DNA of 64,000 bases. Origin: Ruegeria meonggei (GTDB lineage: Bacteria; Pseudomonadota; Alphaproteobacteria; Rhodobacterales; Rhodobacteraceae). The position numbers were made by a program, and so were the translations under genes. The notes beneath the pieces were generated by a model. It had not been told where the DNA came from. It saw only the letters and a program-made list of their open reading frames with translations, and did not search any database. The stretch spans positions 83,211-147,210 of the forward strand of contig NZ_FWFP01000013.1 of NCBI RefSeq assembly GCF_900172215.1, written 5' to 3'. Of the stretch, positions 8,186 through 17,572 are shown piece by piece; position 1 is the stretch's first letter, and every line of letters starts with the position of its first letter.

Positions 8186-9415
8186 ATGCGTCGAGTAGTT
8201 GTCACCGGTTTGGGGGTCGTGTCCTCCATCGGGAACAATGCCGAAGAGGTTCTGGCCTCACTTAAGGCTGGCAAGTCCGGCATTGAGGCCAACGAGCAGA
8301 TGGTCGAACACGGCTTTCGCAGCCAGATCGCCGGATCGCTTAAGATTGATGTATCTGAGCATGTCGAAAAGCGCACTTTGCGGTTCATGGGACCGGGTGC
8401 GGCCTATGCCCATATCGCTATGAACCAGGCAATCTCTGATGCCGGTCTGACCGAGGATCTGGTCGAAAACCCGCGCACCGGCCTGGTGGCCGGATCGGGT
8501 GGCCCGTCAACCAGCGCCATGCTGACCGCACACCAAACAGTGCTGAAAACCGGCGCCACCAAGCGGATCGGACCTTTTGCGGTGCCGAAATGCATGTGCT
8601 CGACGATTTCGGCAAACCTTGCGACTGCATTCAAGATCAAAGGGATCAACTATTCGATCACTTCGGCCTGCTCGACCTCGCTGCATTGCATCGGTAACGC
8701 GGCTGAACAAATCATGATGGGCAAGCAGGACATCATGTTTGCAGGTGGTGGTGAGGAACTTGACTGGACCCTGTCCTGCCTGTTTGACGCGATGGGCGCG
8801 ATGTCCTCGAAATACAACGACACGCCCGAGAAAGCCTCGCGCGCGTTTGACCAAGACCGCGACGGGTTTGTGATCTCGGGCGGCGGGGGCATCGTGGTGT
8901 TGGAAGATCTGGAGCACGCGCTGGCCCGTGGTGCCAAGATCTATGCCGAAGTCACGGGATACGCGGCCACCTCGGACGGTCACGATATGGTGGCCCCTTC
9001 CGGTGAAGGCGGTGAGCGCGCCATGCGTTTGGCCCTGTCCACCATGCCCGAAGGACGCAAAGTTGATTACATCAACGCCCACGGCACCTCGACGCCAGTA
9101 GGCGATGTAGGTGAGGTCGAAGCGGTGCGCCGCATTTTCGGAGCAGGGAACGTACCGCCGATCTCGTCGACCAAGTCGATGACAGGTCACGCGCAGGGTG
9201 CGGCTGGCGCGCTTGAGGCTATCTTCTGCCTGCTGATGCTGGACCATGATTTTATTACGCCGTCGATTAATGTCGACACACTTGCCGAAGGCATCGAGCC
9301 CGGTGAAATTGCAACGCAAGTTGTTGAAAACGCAGGATTGGACAGTGTCATGACCAACAGCTTCGGCTTTGGCGGCACAAACGGGTCCATGATTCTGTCC
9401 AAGTATAACGGGTGA
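8186..9415 (+). CDS. fabB: 3-oxoacyl-ACP synthase I FabB
   Basis: 409-residue condensing enzyme with the Cys-His-His triad: Cys162 in TSACSTSLHC, His299 in NAHGTSTPVGD and His335 in STKSMTGHAQGAAG. It sits 31 bp after fabA; this pairing marks it as FabB (elongation of cis-3-decenoyl-ACP) rather than FabF. RBS AAGGAG precedes the ATG. Confidence 0.96.
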   Translation: MRRVVVTGLGVVSSIGNNAEEVLASLKAGKSGIEANEQMVEHGFRSQIAGSLKIDVSEHVEKRTLRFMGPGAAYAHIAMNQAISDAGLTEDLVENPRTGLVAGSGGPSTSAMLTAHQTVLKTGATKRIGPFAVPKCMCSTISANLATAFKIKGINYSITSACSTSLHCIGNAAEQIMMGKQDIMFAGGGEELDWTLSCLFDAMGAMSSKYNDTPEKASRAFDQDRDGFVISGGGGIVVLEDLEHALARGAKIYAEVTGYAATSDGHDMVAPSGEGGERAMRLALSTMPEGRKVDYINAHGTSTPVGDVGEVEAVRRIFGAGNVPPISSTKSMTGHAQGAAGALEAIFCLLMLDHDFITPSINVDTLAEGIEPGEIATQVVENAGLDSVMTNSFGFGGTNGSMILSKYNG

Positions 9416-9421
9416 ATTAGG

Positions 9422-10213
9422 ATGTCGGATCAAATGAAAGGCAAACGCGGCCTGATCATGGGCGTGGCCAATGACCGCTCGATCGCGTGGGGTATTGCCA
9501 AGGCCATGCACGAGGCCGGTGCCGAACTGGCCTTCACCTATCAGGGTGAGGCATTTGGCAAACGCCTTGAGCCGCTGGCCCAAAGCCTGGGCAGCGATTT
9601 CATGGTCGATGCAGACGTCACCGACGACGCCTCGCTGGACCGGGCATTTGACGAACTGGGCACCCGCTGGCCAACAATCGACTTTGTGGTTCACGCCATC
9701 GCCTATTCGGACAAGTCTGAACTGACGGGCCGGTTTCTGGACACCACACGAGCGAACTTCAAAAACTCGATGGATATTTCGGCCTATTCACTGATCGAAG
9801 TATCCCGCCGCGCTTATCCGATGATGAAAGAGAACGGCGGCACCATTCTGACCCTCACCTATCAGGGCTCTAACCGGGTTGTGCCGAATTACAACGTCAT
9901 GGGCGTGGCCAAGGCGGCGCTGGAATCAGCGACCCGTTACCTGGCCAACGATCTGGGACCAGAAGGCATCCGCGTGAACGCAATCTCGCCCGGTCCGATG
10001 AAGACCTTGGCGGGTGCCGCGATCGGCGGCGCGCGCAAGACCTTCAAATTCTGTGATCAAAACGCGCCGATGCGCTCCAACGCAACACTGGAAGCCGTAG
10101 GCGGCACGGCCGTTTATCTGGCCTCAGACGCAGGTGCCTGCACCTCGGGCGAGATCATTCGCGTCGACGGTGGTTTCCACGTTCTGGGCATGCCGCAACC
10201 CGAGGCTATGTGA
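9422..10213 (+). CDS. fabI: Enoyl-ACP reductase (NADH) FabI
   Basis: 263-residue short-chain dehydrogenase-like reductase that completes each elongation cycle. It has the FabI-type nucleotide start GVANDRSIAWGIA and the catalytic Tyr147/Tyr157/Lys164 (YQGSNRVVPNYNVMGVAKAA). It begins 6 bp after the fabB stop, so the three genes form one operon. FabI is the target of triclosan-type inhibitors in other bacteria. Confidence 0.96.
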   Translation: MSDQMKGKRGLIMGVANDRSIAWGIAKAMHEAGAELAFTYQGEAFGKRLEPLAQSLGSDFMVDADVTDDASLDRAFDELGTRWPTIDFVVHAIAYSDKSELTGRFLDTTRANFKNSMDISAYSLIEVSRRAYPMMKENGGTILTLTYQGSNRVVPNYNVMGVAKAALESATRYLANDLGPEGIRVNAISPGPMKTLAGAAIGGARKTFKFCDQNAPMRSNATLEAVGGTAVYLASDAGACTSGEIIRVDGGFHVLGMPQPEAM

Positions 10214-10272
10214 CCCGATCTTTCCCTGCCTGCGTCAAGATTTCACCATCTTTCGCAGGCAGGAATACCGGC

Positions 10273-10458
10273 ATGAGCAAAGCTGACCAAATAATCGCAA
10301 GCAACATACGGGCGTCCCGACGAAAATCCGGCTTTCTGGGTTATCGCGGGCGGGTTGCATTGTTGACACTGACCACCTTGTTGTTCCTGTTTGTGTTCTT
10401 CACACAGCCGGACGCACAGGAATCACTGAAGACATGGACCAGCCTGTTTTCAGGCTGA
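10273..10458 (+). CDS. Small single-pass membrane protein
   Basis: 61 residues with a basic N-terminus (NIRASRRKSGFLGYRGR) followed by one hydrophobic helix (VALLTLTTLLFLFVFFT) and a short polar tail, so probably an inner-membrane protein with N-terminus in the cytoplasm. The ATG at 10273 is preceded by GGCAGGAATACC. It follows fabI by 59 bp and is probably co-transcribed. No family recognised. Confidence 0.6.
   Translation: MSKADQIIASNIRASRRKSGFLGYRGRVALLTLTTLLFLFVFFTQPDAQESLKTWTSLFSG
10441..10456 (+). terminator. Small hairpin at the end of the fab operon
   Basis: AGCCTG-TTTT-CAGGCT forms a 6-bp stem overlapping the last codons of the small membrane protein, just before the convergent FKBP gene. 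There is no T-run, so it is a weak candidate. Confidence 0.3.
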
Positions 10459-10478
10459 CCTGTCCACCCGCATCGCGG

Positions 10479-10907
10479 TCAGTTGACTGAGACAACCTCG
10501 ATCTCGAAAACCAAATCCTGCCCCGCCAGTGGATGGTTGGCATCCAATGTTACAGTCGCTTCGTCTGTCTCGACCACTGTTACCGGCAGGGTCTGTCCAT
10601 CGGGTGTCTGCATCTGCAACTGGACGCCGGGCTCCAGCGGTATGTCGTCCGGGATGCCTTCGCGGGGAATCTGCTGCCGCATTGCGGGATTGATCGGGCC
10701 GTAGGCGTCCACACAGGCAATCTCAACGCGCTTTTTCTCACCCGTGGCAAGACCGGGCATGGCCGTGTCCAATCCCGGAATAATCTGGCCCGAGCCAACC
10801 ACAAACTCCAGCGGATCGCGCCCCTCAGAGCTGTCGAACACGTTCCCGTCCAGCAGGGTGCCGGTGTAATGGATGCGAACCGTGTCGCCTTGTTTGATTG
10901 CGGTCAT
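10479..10907 (-). CDS. FKBP-type peptidyl-prolyl cis-trans isomerase (SlyD-like)
   Basis: 142-residue protein with an FKBP domain interrupted by an insert-in-flap segment, as in SlyD/FkpB: VRIHYTGTLLDGNVFDSS, then LEFVVGSGQIIPGLDTAM, then the flap region and LAGQDLVFEIEVVSV. It lacks the His-rich metal-binding tail of E. coli SlyD. The start at 10907 has a perfect GGAGG 8 nt upstream; the longer frame from 10958 has none. Cytoplasmic folding helper. Confidence 0.9.
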   Translation of the reverse strand: MTAIKQGDTVRIHYTGTLLDGNVFDSSEGRDPLEFVVGSGQIIPGLDTAMPGLATGEKKRVEIACVDAYGPINPAMRQQIPREGIPDDIPLEPGVQLQMQTPDGQTLPVTVVETDEATVTLDANHPLAGQDLVFEIEVVSVN

Positions 10908-11034
10908 GTGTGGCCTCCGGCCGTTAAGGAATGAGCCGGCAAGCGTAGGGCGAAACACGGTATTGTAAACCCTCTACCCCTTTTGCACCCTGGGTCTTTG
11001 TGCCAACCTGCGCGCAATCCAGGGAGGGGTATTG

Positions 11035-11721
11035 ATGCCGATAACAACTTGCGTTTTTGACGCCTACGGAACGCTGTTCGATGTATCCGCCGCGGCGCGT
11101 CAGGCCGCCGACGAACCCGGCTTTGAGGCGCTAAGACAAAAATGGCCGGATCTGGCCAATCACTGGCGGTTGAAGCAGTTACAATACACTTGGTTGCGGG
11201 CGGTGGCCGATGCGCATGGCGATTTCTGGAACGTGACGCAAGACGGGCTGGACTGGGCGCTTGAGGCCACCGGTCTGGATGGCGATCCCTCGCTGCGTCA
11301 GCGCTTGCTTGACCTGTACTGGGAATTGCAGGCTTACCCGGAAGTGCCGGAAATGCTGAGCGCACTGAAAACCGGTGGCCTGCAAACGGCGATTTTGTCG
11401 AACGGATCGCCCGCAATGCTGGATGGTGCGGTGCAATCCGCTGGTTTGGGCGATGTGTTGGACGATGTGCTGTCAGTCGAAAGCGTCGGTGTCTTCAAAC
11501 CACATGCGCGGGTTTACGATCTTGTGCAGCAAAGGTTTGGTTGCGCCCGCGACGAGGTATTGTTCGTCAGCTCAAATGGCTGGGACGCTGCCGGGGCCAG
11601 TGGATATGGATTTACCACTGCCTGGGTAAACCGGGCGGGCGAGCCAATGGACCGCTTGCCATGGAAACCTGCACATGTACCGTCCGACCTGACACCCATT
11701 CCTCAACTGGCTGGACTTTAA
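11035..11721 (+). CDS. Haloacid dehalogenase, type II (HAD superfamily)
   Basis: 228 residues. HAD motif I is CVFDAYGTLFD (nucleophile Asp9), motif II ILSNGSP, and the C-terminal motif region FVSSNGWDAAGASGYGF is typical of (S)-2-haloacid dehalogenases, which release halide from 2-haloalkanoates to give the inverted hydroxy acid. RBS AGGGAGGGG lies before the ATG; an adjacent upstream TTG is not needed. The stop codon shares one base with the next start, so expression is coupled. Confidence 0.85.
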   Translation: MPITTCVFDAYGTLFDVSAAARQAADEPGFEALRQKWPDLANHWRLKQLQYTWLRAVADAHGDFWNVTQDGLDWALEATGLDGDPSLRQRLLDLYWELQAYPEVPEMLSALKTGGLQTAILSNGSPAMLDGAVQSAGLGDVLDDVLSVESVGVFKPHARVYDLVQQRFGCARDEVLFVSSNGWDAAGASGYGFTTAWVNRAGEPMDRLPWKPAHVPSDLTPIPQLAGL

Positions 11722-12548
11722 TGGCTTTTTTTACCACTTCCGATGGCAGAGACCTCTATTTCGAGGACACAGGGTCGGGGACGCCCCTGCTGTGCCTTGC
11801 TGGCCTGACCAGAAACACCAAAGATTTTTCCTTCCTTACCCCCCATGTCACGGACCTGCGGCTGATTGCGATGGATTACCGAGGGCGTGGGCAGTCGGAT
11901 TATGATCCAGACTTCATGAACTACAACGTCCCGCGTGAATCCCAAGACGTGATTGAGTTGCTTGACCATCTGGGTCTTGACCGCGTGGCCGTCCTTGGAA
12001 CCTCTCGTGGGGGCCTGATCGCGATGGCACTGGCGATCAGCCACCCCAAGCGGTTGCGGGCCGTGGTTCTGAATGATGTGGGGCCGGTAATCGAACCTTC
12101 GGGGATCGCGAAAATCATGGGCTACATCGGCAAACAACCGGTGTCCAAAACTTTTGACCATGCCGCGCAAGCGCTGCAGCACGTTATGGGACCACAGTTC
12201 CCTGGTATCTCGCTTGACCGGTGGCGTCAGGTGGCAGAATTCCAGTACGAGCAAACCGCGGACGGTTTGGCGTTGCGCTATGACCCGGCCTTGCGCACGG
12301 TCTTGATGGATCAGGCTGCGGCTGGTGAAACTCCGGATTTATGGGCGTTTTTTGAGGCACTGCGGGATATTCCAACCGGCGTAATCCGCGGCGCGAACTC
12401 GGACATTCTTAGTACCGAAACGTTGATCGAAATGCACAAACGTCACCCGGGTCTTATCTCTGTTGAGGTGCCTGATCGCGGGCATGTTCCCTTCTTGGAC
12501 GAACCGCAGTCGCTGAACCTCATTCGCAAAGTACTGGACGCCGCATGA
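11721..12548 (+). CDS. Alpha/beta hydrolase
   Basis: 275-residue hydrolase. The nucleophile elbow is LGTSRGGLIA (Ser), the acidic residue probably lies in the GANSDIL region, and the His in DRGHVPFLDE. The start at 11721 overlaps the stop of the dehalogenase by one base; the open frame runs further upstream but only as a shadow. It is coupled to the next gene by an ATGA overlap. Substrate unknown; context suggests ester or lactone cleavage. Confidence 0.85.
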   Translation: MAFFTTSDGRDLYFEDTGSGTPLLCLAGLTRNTKDFSFLTPHVTDLRLIAMDYRGRGQSDYDPDFMNYNVPRESQDVIELLDHLGLDRVAVLGTSRGGLIAMALAISHPKRLRAVVLNDVGPVIEPSGIAKIMGYIGKQPVSKTFDHAAQALQHVMGPQFPGISLDRWRQVAEFQYEQTADGLALRYDPALRTVLMDQAAAGETPDLWAFFEALRDIPTGVIRGANSDILSTETLIEMHKRHPGLISVEVPDRGHVPFLDEPQSLNLIRKVLDAA

Positions 12549-13519
12549 GCACGCTGGACATGATCGAAGCCGCTGCTGTCCGGTTAAATGGGCATGTGCG
12601 GGAAACGTCACTTCTGACCTCACCCTTTCTGGACAAGCTCGCCGGGCGGCGCGTATTGGTGAAACCCGAATGCCTGCAACATACCGGCAGCTTCAAGTTC
12701 CGCGGGGCGTGGTCGGCAATCTCGGCACTGGATGACGCAGACCGGCAGCGCGGGGTGATCGCCTATTCCTCTGGCAACCATGCGCAAGGCGTAGCCTTTG
12801 CCGCCACGCAGCACGGGATTTCATCTGTCATTGTCATGCCGTCGGACGCGCCGCAATTAAAGATCAACAACACCAGGGCATTGGGCGGAGAAGTGGTTTT
12901 GTACGACCGCGCCAATGAAAGCCGGGAAGAGATTGGCGAGACTTTGGCCGCCCAGCGCGGCCTGACCTTGATCCGTCCTTATGACGAACCGCAGGTCATC
13001 GCAGGACAGGGCACAACAGGGCTGGAGATTGCGCGGCAAGCAGCCGACATGGGCGTGGATCAGGCGGATGTTTTGGTCTGTTGCGGCGGCGGCGGGCTGA
13101 CATCGGGTATTGCACTAGCCCTGGAAAGTCATGCGCCCGGTCTACGCGCCCGCCCGTGCGAGCCCGAAGGGTTTGACGACGTCAAGCGGTCGCTTGCTAC
13201 CGGCCAAATTCAAAACAACAACGCAGCTGCTGGCAATATCTGCGACGCGATCCTGACGCCGCAGCCCGGAGACATCACTTTTCCCATCCTGCGCCGCCTG
13301 TGCGGCCCGGGCCTGTCCGTGACCGAGGACGAAGCGATGCGCGCCATGGCACAGGCCTTTTTACGGTTGAAGATCGTGCTGGAACCGGGCGGTGCAGTCT
13401 CGCTGGCCTCTGCCTTGTTCCGGAGGGACGAAATCGAAGGCGATTCGGTGATTGTTGTGGCGTCGGGGGGCAACGCGGACCCCGAGGTCTTTGGGAAGGC
13501 GCTGGAATTCCTGACCTGA
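12545..13519 (+). CDS. Threonine/serine dehydratase-type PLP enzyme
   Basis: 324-residue fold-type II PLP enzyme. The lysine that binds PLP is Lys51 in HTGSFKFRGA, with the substrate-binding SSGNHAQG loop and the glycine-rich phosphate loop CCGGGGLTSG. It lacks the C-terminal ACT-like regulatory domain of biosynthetic IlvA, so it is a catabolic dehydratase or a racemase of the same family. Overlaps the preceding hydrolase by 4 bp (ATGA). Confidence 0.85.
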   Translation: MSTLDMIEAAAVRLNGHVRETSLLTSPFLDKLAGRRVLVKPECLQHTGSFKFRGAWSAISALDDADRQRGVIAYSSGNHAQGVAFAATQHGISSVIVMPSDAPQLKINNTRALGGEVVLYDRANESREEIGETLAAQRGLTLIRPYDEPQVIAGQGTTGLEIARQAADMGVDQADVLVCCGGGGLTSGIALALESHAPGLRARPCEPEGFDDVKRSLATGQIQNNNAAAGNICDAILTPQPGDITFPILRRLCGPGLSVTEDEAMRAMAQAFLRLKIVLEPGGAVSLASALFRRDEIEGDSVIVVASGGNADPEVFGKALEFLT

Positions 13520-13579
13520 CACCGATCAAGTAAAGTGTCAGTCTGGGACCTTAGCGTGTGACGGCAGGGGGCTTTGGTC

Positions 13580-14368
13580 ATGCAAATTGCGGATATCGGG
13601 GACGTGCAGCTTCACTATCGGGTTGATGGTGATCCAAATGGCGCGCCGATTGTCTTTGCCAATTCACTGGGAACCGATCTGCGCCTTTGGGACGCGGTCC
13701 TGCCCCATCTGCCCGCTGGATTGCGGATCATCCGCTATGACAAGCGGGGTCATGGCCTGTCTTCGGAGCCCACCGCGCCTTACTCAATGGGAGCCCTGGT
13801 GCGCGATACCGAGGCATTGCTGGATCATCTGCAAGTACGGGATTGTGTATTTGTCGGCCTCTCGATTGGTGGCCTGATCGCGCAAGGGCTGGCAGTCAAA
13901 CGCATGGATCAGGTGCGCGCGCTGGTTTTGTCAAACACCGCCGCCAAGATCGGCACGCCCAAGATCTGGCAGGACCGGATGGCCGCCGTGCGCAAAGACG
14001 GGATCGAAGCGCTGGCCGACGCGGCGATGGAGCGTTGGTTTTCCCGCGACTTTCGCGCATCTGCCGAACACGTGGCATGGCGCAACATGATGGTCCGGCA
14101 GCCGGTGGATGGCTATGTCGGCTGTTGCGCTGCCATCTCGGGCACGGATTTCTACACGCCGACCAGCGGCCTGCGATTGCCGACAATGGGCATCGCCGGC
14201 AGTGAAGATGGATCAACCCCGCCCGATCTGGTACGAGAGACCATTGATTTGATCCCCGGCGCACGATTTGAGCTGATGCGAAGGGCTGGCCATTTGCCTT
14301 GCGTTGAACAACCGTCCGAATACGCCGCCTTGCTGCAGAGCTTTCTAAGCGACATCGGACATATTTAA
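13580..14368 (+). CDS. pcaD: 3-oxoadipate enol-lactonase-like alpha/beta hydrolase
   Basis: 262 residues, closely resembling PcaD: the N-terminal YRVDGDPNGAPIVFANSLGT, nucleophile Ser95 in FVGLSIGGLIAQG and the C-terminal His in MRRAGHLPCVEQP. PcaD hydrolyses 3-oxoadipate enol-lactone in the protocatechuate branch. No other pca gene lies in the window, so a related lactonase function is possible. The ATG at 13580 is preceded by GCAGGGGG; the frame also contains an upstream TTG. Confidence 0.75.
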   Translation: MQIADIGDVQLHYRVDGDPNGAPIVFANSLGTDLRLWDAVLPHLPAGLRIIRYDKRGHGLSSEPTAPYSMGALVRDTEALLDHLQVRDCVFVGLSIGGLIAQGLAVKRMDQVRALVLSNTAAKIGTPKIWQDRMAAVRKDGIEALADAAMERWFSRDFRASAEHVAWRNMMVRQPVDGYVGCCAAISGTDFYTPTSGLRLPTMGIAGSEDGSTPPDLVRETIDLIPGARFELMRRAGHLPCVEQPSEYAALLQSFLSDIGHI

Positions 14369-14380
14369 AGGAGCAGAGAC

Positions 14381-15097
14381 TTGGCAGATTTCCTGTTGGT
14401 CCATGGGTCCTGTCACGGTGCATGGTGCTGGCGCGACCTTATCCCCGCGCTTGAGGCGTTGGGACATGCGGCGCAAACCGTCGATATGCCCAGCCACGGG
14501 TCTGATCCAACGCCGATTGCGCAGGTCACTCTGGACAGTTGCCGCGATGCCATCCTGGCCGGATCAACGCCTGACACGATCATTGTGGGCCATTCCTGGG
14601 GTGGCTATCCCATCAGTGCGGCAGCCGAAGCAAACCCGGATGCCATGCGCGCGCTTGTCTACCTGTGCGCTTATGTGCCCCGCGACGGCCTGTCCATGGT
14701 CGAGATGCGTAAACGCGCGCCACGTCAGATGTTTGCCGACGCTGTTGAGAAATCCACAGATGGCTTGTCCTACACGGTCAGGCCGGACCGGGTGCAGGAA
14801 TTGTTCTATCACGACTGCCCGCCGGAAACGGTGCCGTATTCATTGGCGCGCCTATGCCCGCAACCCATCGCCCCACAGGACACCCCACTGGCGCTGAGCA
14901 AGCGCTTTGCGGGTGTTCCCAAAGCCTATATCCGCGCAACCGATGACCGGACGATTCCCCCTGAATATGAAGAAGAAATGAGTCGCGTTGCCCAAGAAGG
15001 TCTGCGTCGCGTGATCAACAGCTCGCATTCCCCGTTTTTTTCCCACCCCGGTGAACTGGCCGCCATTCTGGATGATCTGGCGCAGGAGTTACCCTGA
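14381..15097 (+). CDS. Alpha/beta hydrolase, methylesterase/hydroxynitrile-lyase-like
   Basis: 238 residues with the oxyanion segment LVHGSCHGAWCWRDL and nucleophile Ser72 in VGHSWGGYP, and the catalytic His in INSSHSPFFSHP. This pattern resembles plant-type methylesterases (MES) and the bacterial EstC group, which hydrolyse small aromatic esters. It starts with TTG at 14381, supported by AAAGGAG upstream. It is 12 bp after the pcaD-like gene, so two hydrolases of different subfamilies are coexpressed. Confidence 0.82.
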   Translation: MADFLLVHGSCHGAWCWRDLIPALEALGHAAQTVDMPSHGSDPTPIAQVTLDSCRDAILAGSTPDTIIVGHSWGGYPISAAAEANPDAMRALVYLCAYVPRDGLSMVEMRKRAPRQMFADAVEKSTDGLSYTVRPDRVQELFYHDCPPETVPYSLARLCPQPIAPQDTPLALSKRFAGVPKAYIRATDDRTIPPEYEEEMSRVAQEGLRRVINSSHSPFFSHPGELAAILDDLAQELP

Positions 15098-15172
15098 GTA
15101 AGGTCCCAACGCAGGCCCTTCACACATCAGTTCTCCGTGGTAGTGTCCCGGTAATCCAGTTGAACGGGTCCC

Positions 15173-16372
15173 ATGCGTCTGCCTTTTCTCTTTGTTCTCG
15201 GCACGGTTATGATCGACGCAATGGGCATCGGTCTGGTGCTGCCCATCATGCCGGAACTGATTGTCGAGGTTCAGGGCGGCTCGCTGGCTGATGCGGCGAT
15301 CTGGGGCGGGGTGCTGAGCACCGCTTTTGCCGCCATGCAGTTTGTCTTCGGGCCAATTCTGGGAAATCTGTCGGACGCCTACGGTCGGCGCGCCGTGTTG
15401 TTGGTGTCGCTGTTTGTTATGTCGCTGGACTATGTGGTCATGGCGCTTGCCGGCACCATCTGGCTGTTGCTGATCGGGCGTATCGTCGGCGGCGTCACTG
15501 CGGCAACCCATGCCACCGCAGCAGCGTTCATGGCGGATGTGTCAAAGCCGCATGAAAAAGCCACCAATTTTGGTCTGCTGGGTGCAGCCTTTGGCGTGGG
15601 CTTCGTGCTGGGGCCGGTGATTGGCGGACTGCTCGCCGAATATGGCACGCGCGCGCCTTTCTGGGCGGCGGCGGGGCTATCGGCGTTGACCTTTCTTGCA
15701 GGCCTTCTGGTGATGCCCGAAACAGTGACTGACAAGACCCGCAGATCTTTCAGCCTGCGGCGGGCCAACCCCGTGAACTCTCTGCGCGCCATTGCCGCTT
15801 TGCCCGGCATACGCCCGTTGCTGTGGGTCTATTTCCTGTATTCAGTTTCGATCTATGTCTACCCCGCGATCTGGGCCTATTTCACGACCGAGCGGTTCGG
15901 CTGGTCGCCGCAGATGATCGGCCTGTCATTGGGCATCTACGGCATTGGGATGGCAGCGGTTCAGGGCGGGCTGATCCGCCCGGCCACCCGATATCTGGGC
16001 GAACGCATCACGATCATCTTCGGCATGACTTTCGGGATCATCAGCTTTTTGCTGCTTTCACTTCTTACCAACGGCTTCATCGCGCTGATGCTGATCCCCA
16101 TCACTGCGCTTGGGGCTGTCGTCACCCCGGCCCTGCAGGCCCTTACCTCGCGCGCGACCCCGGATTCGCAACAAGGTGAGCTTCAGGGTGTCCTCACATC
16201 GCTTCATGCACTGTCGATGGTTTTGTCTCCGTTGGCCATGACCAGTGTGTTTGCCTATTTTGTACGGCCGGGCACGGCCTACTACCTTCCCGGCGCGCCA
16301 TTTTTGCTGGCTTTGCTTTTGATGTTCGTTGGATTCGCGATGTTTTTGCGTTCACGCCCTCAGGTAGCATAA
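15173..16372 (+). CDS. MFS efflux transporter, TetA-like
   Basis: 399 residues, 12 predicted membrane helices. The N-terminus MIDAMGIGLVLPIMPELI and motif A GNLSDAYGRRAVLL are typical of the tetracycline-resistance (DHA1) group of proton antiporters, with the motif C region GFVLGPVIGGLL. Being TetA-like does not mean it confers tetracycline resistance; many chromosomal members export unknown compounds. It lies within a catabolic gene run and may export toxic intermediates. Confidence 0.85.
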   Translation: MRLPFLFVLGTVMIDAMGIGLVLPIMPELIVEVQGGSLADAAIWGGVLSTAFAAMQFVFGPILGNLSDAYGRRAVLLVSLFVMSLDYVVMALAGTIWLLLIGRIVGGVTAATHATAAAFMADVSKPHEKATNFGLLGAAFGVGFVLGPVIGGLLAEYGTRAPFWAAAGLSALTFLAGLLVMPETVTDKTRRSFSLRRANPVNSLRAIAALPGIRPLLWVYFLYSVSIYVYPAIWAYFTTERFGWSPQMIGLSLGIYGIGMAAVQGGLIRPATRYLGERITIIFGMTFGIISFLLLSLLTNGFIALMLIPITALGAVVTPALQALTSRATPDSQQGELQGVLTSLHALSMVLSPLAMTSVFAYFVRPGTAYYLPGAPFLLALLLMFVGFAMFLRSRPQVA

Positions 16373-16410
16373 CAACGACCCTTTCATGACGCTTTCCACC
16401 TTGCAGAGCG

Positions 16411-16433
16411 GATCACCGCGCGCCACCGTGATC
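16411..16433 (+). promoter_or_regulatory. Inverted repeat upstream of the alcohol dehydrogenase
   Basis: GATCAC and GTGATC separated by 11 nt lie 21 nt before the start of the zinc dehydrogenase. It may be an operator or a leader hairpin; short arms make this uncertain. Confidence 0.3.
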
Positions 16434-16453
16434 AAAATGGAATGAGGAAAACC

Positions 16454-17548
16454 ATGCAAACTATCAAAGCGGCCGTCTGCCATGCGTTCGGCGAACCTCT
16501 GGTCATCGAGGACGTATTGATCGAGCCACCCGGCACGGGTGAAGTCGAAGTCACTCTGGATGCAGTTGCCATCTGTCATTCCGACATCTCATTCGCCAGC
16601 GGCGCATGGGGCGGATTTCTGCCTGCTGTTTATGGCCACGAAGCGGCTGGGGTGATCACCGCCGCGGGTGATGCGGTTGGCGAATTTCAGGTCGGTGACC
16701 CGGTTGTAGTCACGCTGATCCGGGCCTGCGGGTCGTGCCCATCTTGCGCCGGAGGCAAACCGACAATATGCGAAACACCGTTCGATACCAGCAAGGGTCC
16801 GCTGCATACCGCGGATGGGGCGCCTTTGGATCAGGCAATGGCTTGCGGCGCCTTTGCCGAAAAGGTTGTGGTCAGTCACCGTCAGATCGTGAAGATCCCA
16901 CCGGCCCTGCCCAAGGACCTTGCCAGTTTGCTGTCCTGCGGTGTGATCACAGGTGTTGGTGCGGCTGTGAATGCCGCCAATCTGCGACCGGGTCAGGATG
17001 TTGTCGTGATCGGCGCAGGTGGTGTGGGCCTAAACGCCATTCAGGGCGCGCGCATCGCGGGGGCCCGGCGCATCGTGGCGGTCGACATGACCGAAGAGAA
17101 GTTGGAAATCGCCAAGGAATTCGGCGCGACCCACGGCGTATTGGCAAGCCTCAAGGAACCCTGGAAAGCCGTGTACAAAGCCCTGGGAAATCGCGGGGCG
17201 GACGCCGTTCTGATCACCGTCGGTGCGATACCTGCCTATGATCAGGCCCCGCGCTATTTGGGTCGTGGGGGCAAGGCGATCATGATCGGAATGCCCCATT
17301 CAGGCGACATGTCCAGCTATGAGCCGGTTGTACTGGCCGCGATGGGCCAGGGATTGGTCGGATCGAAAATGGGGGATGTTGTCATCCAGCGCGATATCCC
17401 GTGGATGATTGATCTTTATGAACAGGGGCGGCTGAAACTGGACGAGTTGATCTCGGGCCGTTGGTCCCTGTCGCAGATCAACGAGGCGATCGAGGACACC
17501 AAAACCGGATCAGCCAAGCGCAACGTGATTGTCTTTGACAACGACTGA
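16454..17548 (+). CDS. Zinc-dependent alcohol dehydrogenase
   Basis: 364-residue medium-chain dehydrogenase. Catalytic zinc ligands lie in AICHSDIS and GHEAAGVI; the structural zinc loop CGSCPSCAGGKPTIC is intact; the NAD site is VIGAGGVGLNAIQGA. The structure resembles glutathione-dependent formaldehyde/class III-like dehydrogenases, but the substrate is not clear. The start at 16454 has GAGGAAA upstream; the ATG at 16442 does not. Confidence 0.87.
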   Translation: MQTIKAAVCHAFGEPLVIEDVLIEPPGTGEVEVTLDAVAICHSDISFASGAWGGFLPAVYGHEAAGVITAAGDAVGEFQVGDPVVVTLIRACGSCPSCAGGKPTICETPFDTSKGPLHTADGAPLDQAMACGAFAEKVVVSHRQIVKIPPALPKDLASLLSCGVITGVGAAVNAANLRPGQDVVVIGAGGVGLNAIQGARIAGARRIVAVDMTEEKLEIAKEFGATHGVLASLKEPWKAVYKALGNRGADAVLITVGAIPAYDQAPRYLGRGGKAIMIGMPHSGDMSSYEPVVLAAMGQGLVGSKMGDVVIQRDIPWMIDLYEQGRLKLDELISGRWSLSQINEAIEDTKTGSAKRNVIVFDND

Positions 17549-17572
17549 CGCCACCAGGCGGGAGGATACCGG

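Noticed and set aside
8507..9694. 395-residue frame on the minus strand across fabB and fabI
   Set aside because: Antisense of two clearly conserved genes; no motif and no RBS. Long shadow frames are common at this GC content.
15173..16372. Tetracycline-resistance determinant
   Set aside because: Similarity to TetA is family-level and the gene is in a chromosomal catabolic run with no sign of mobility, so resistance is not claimed.
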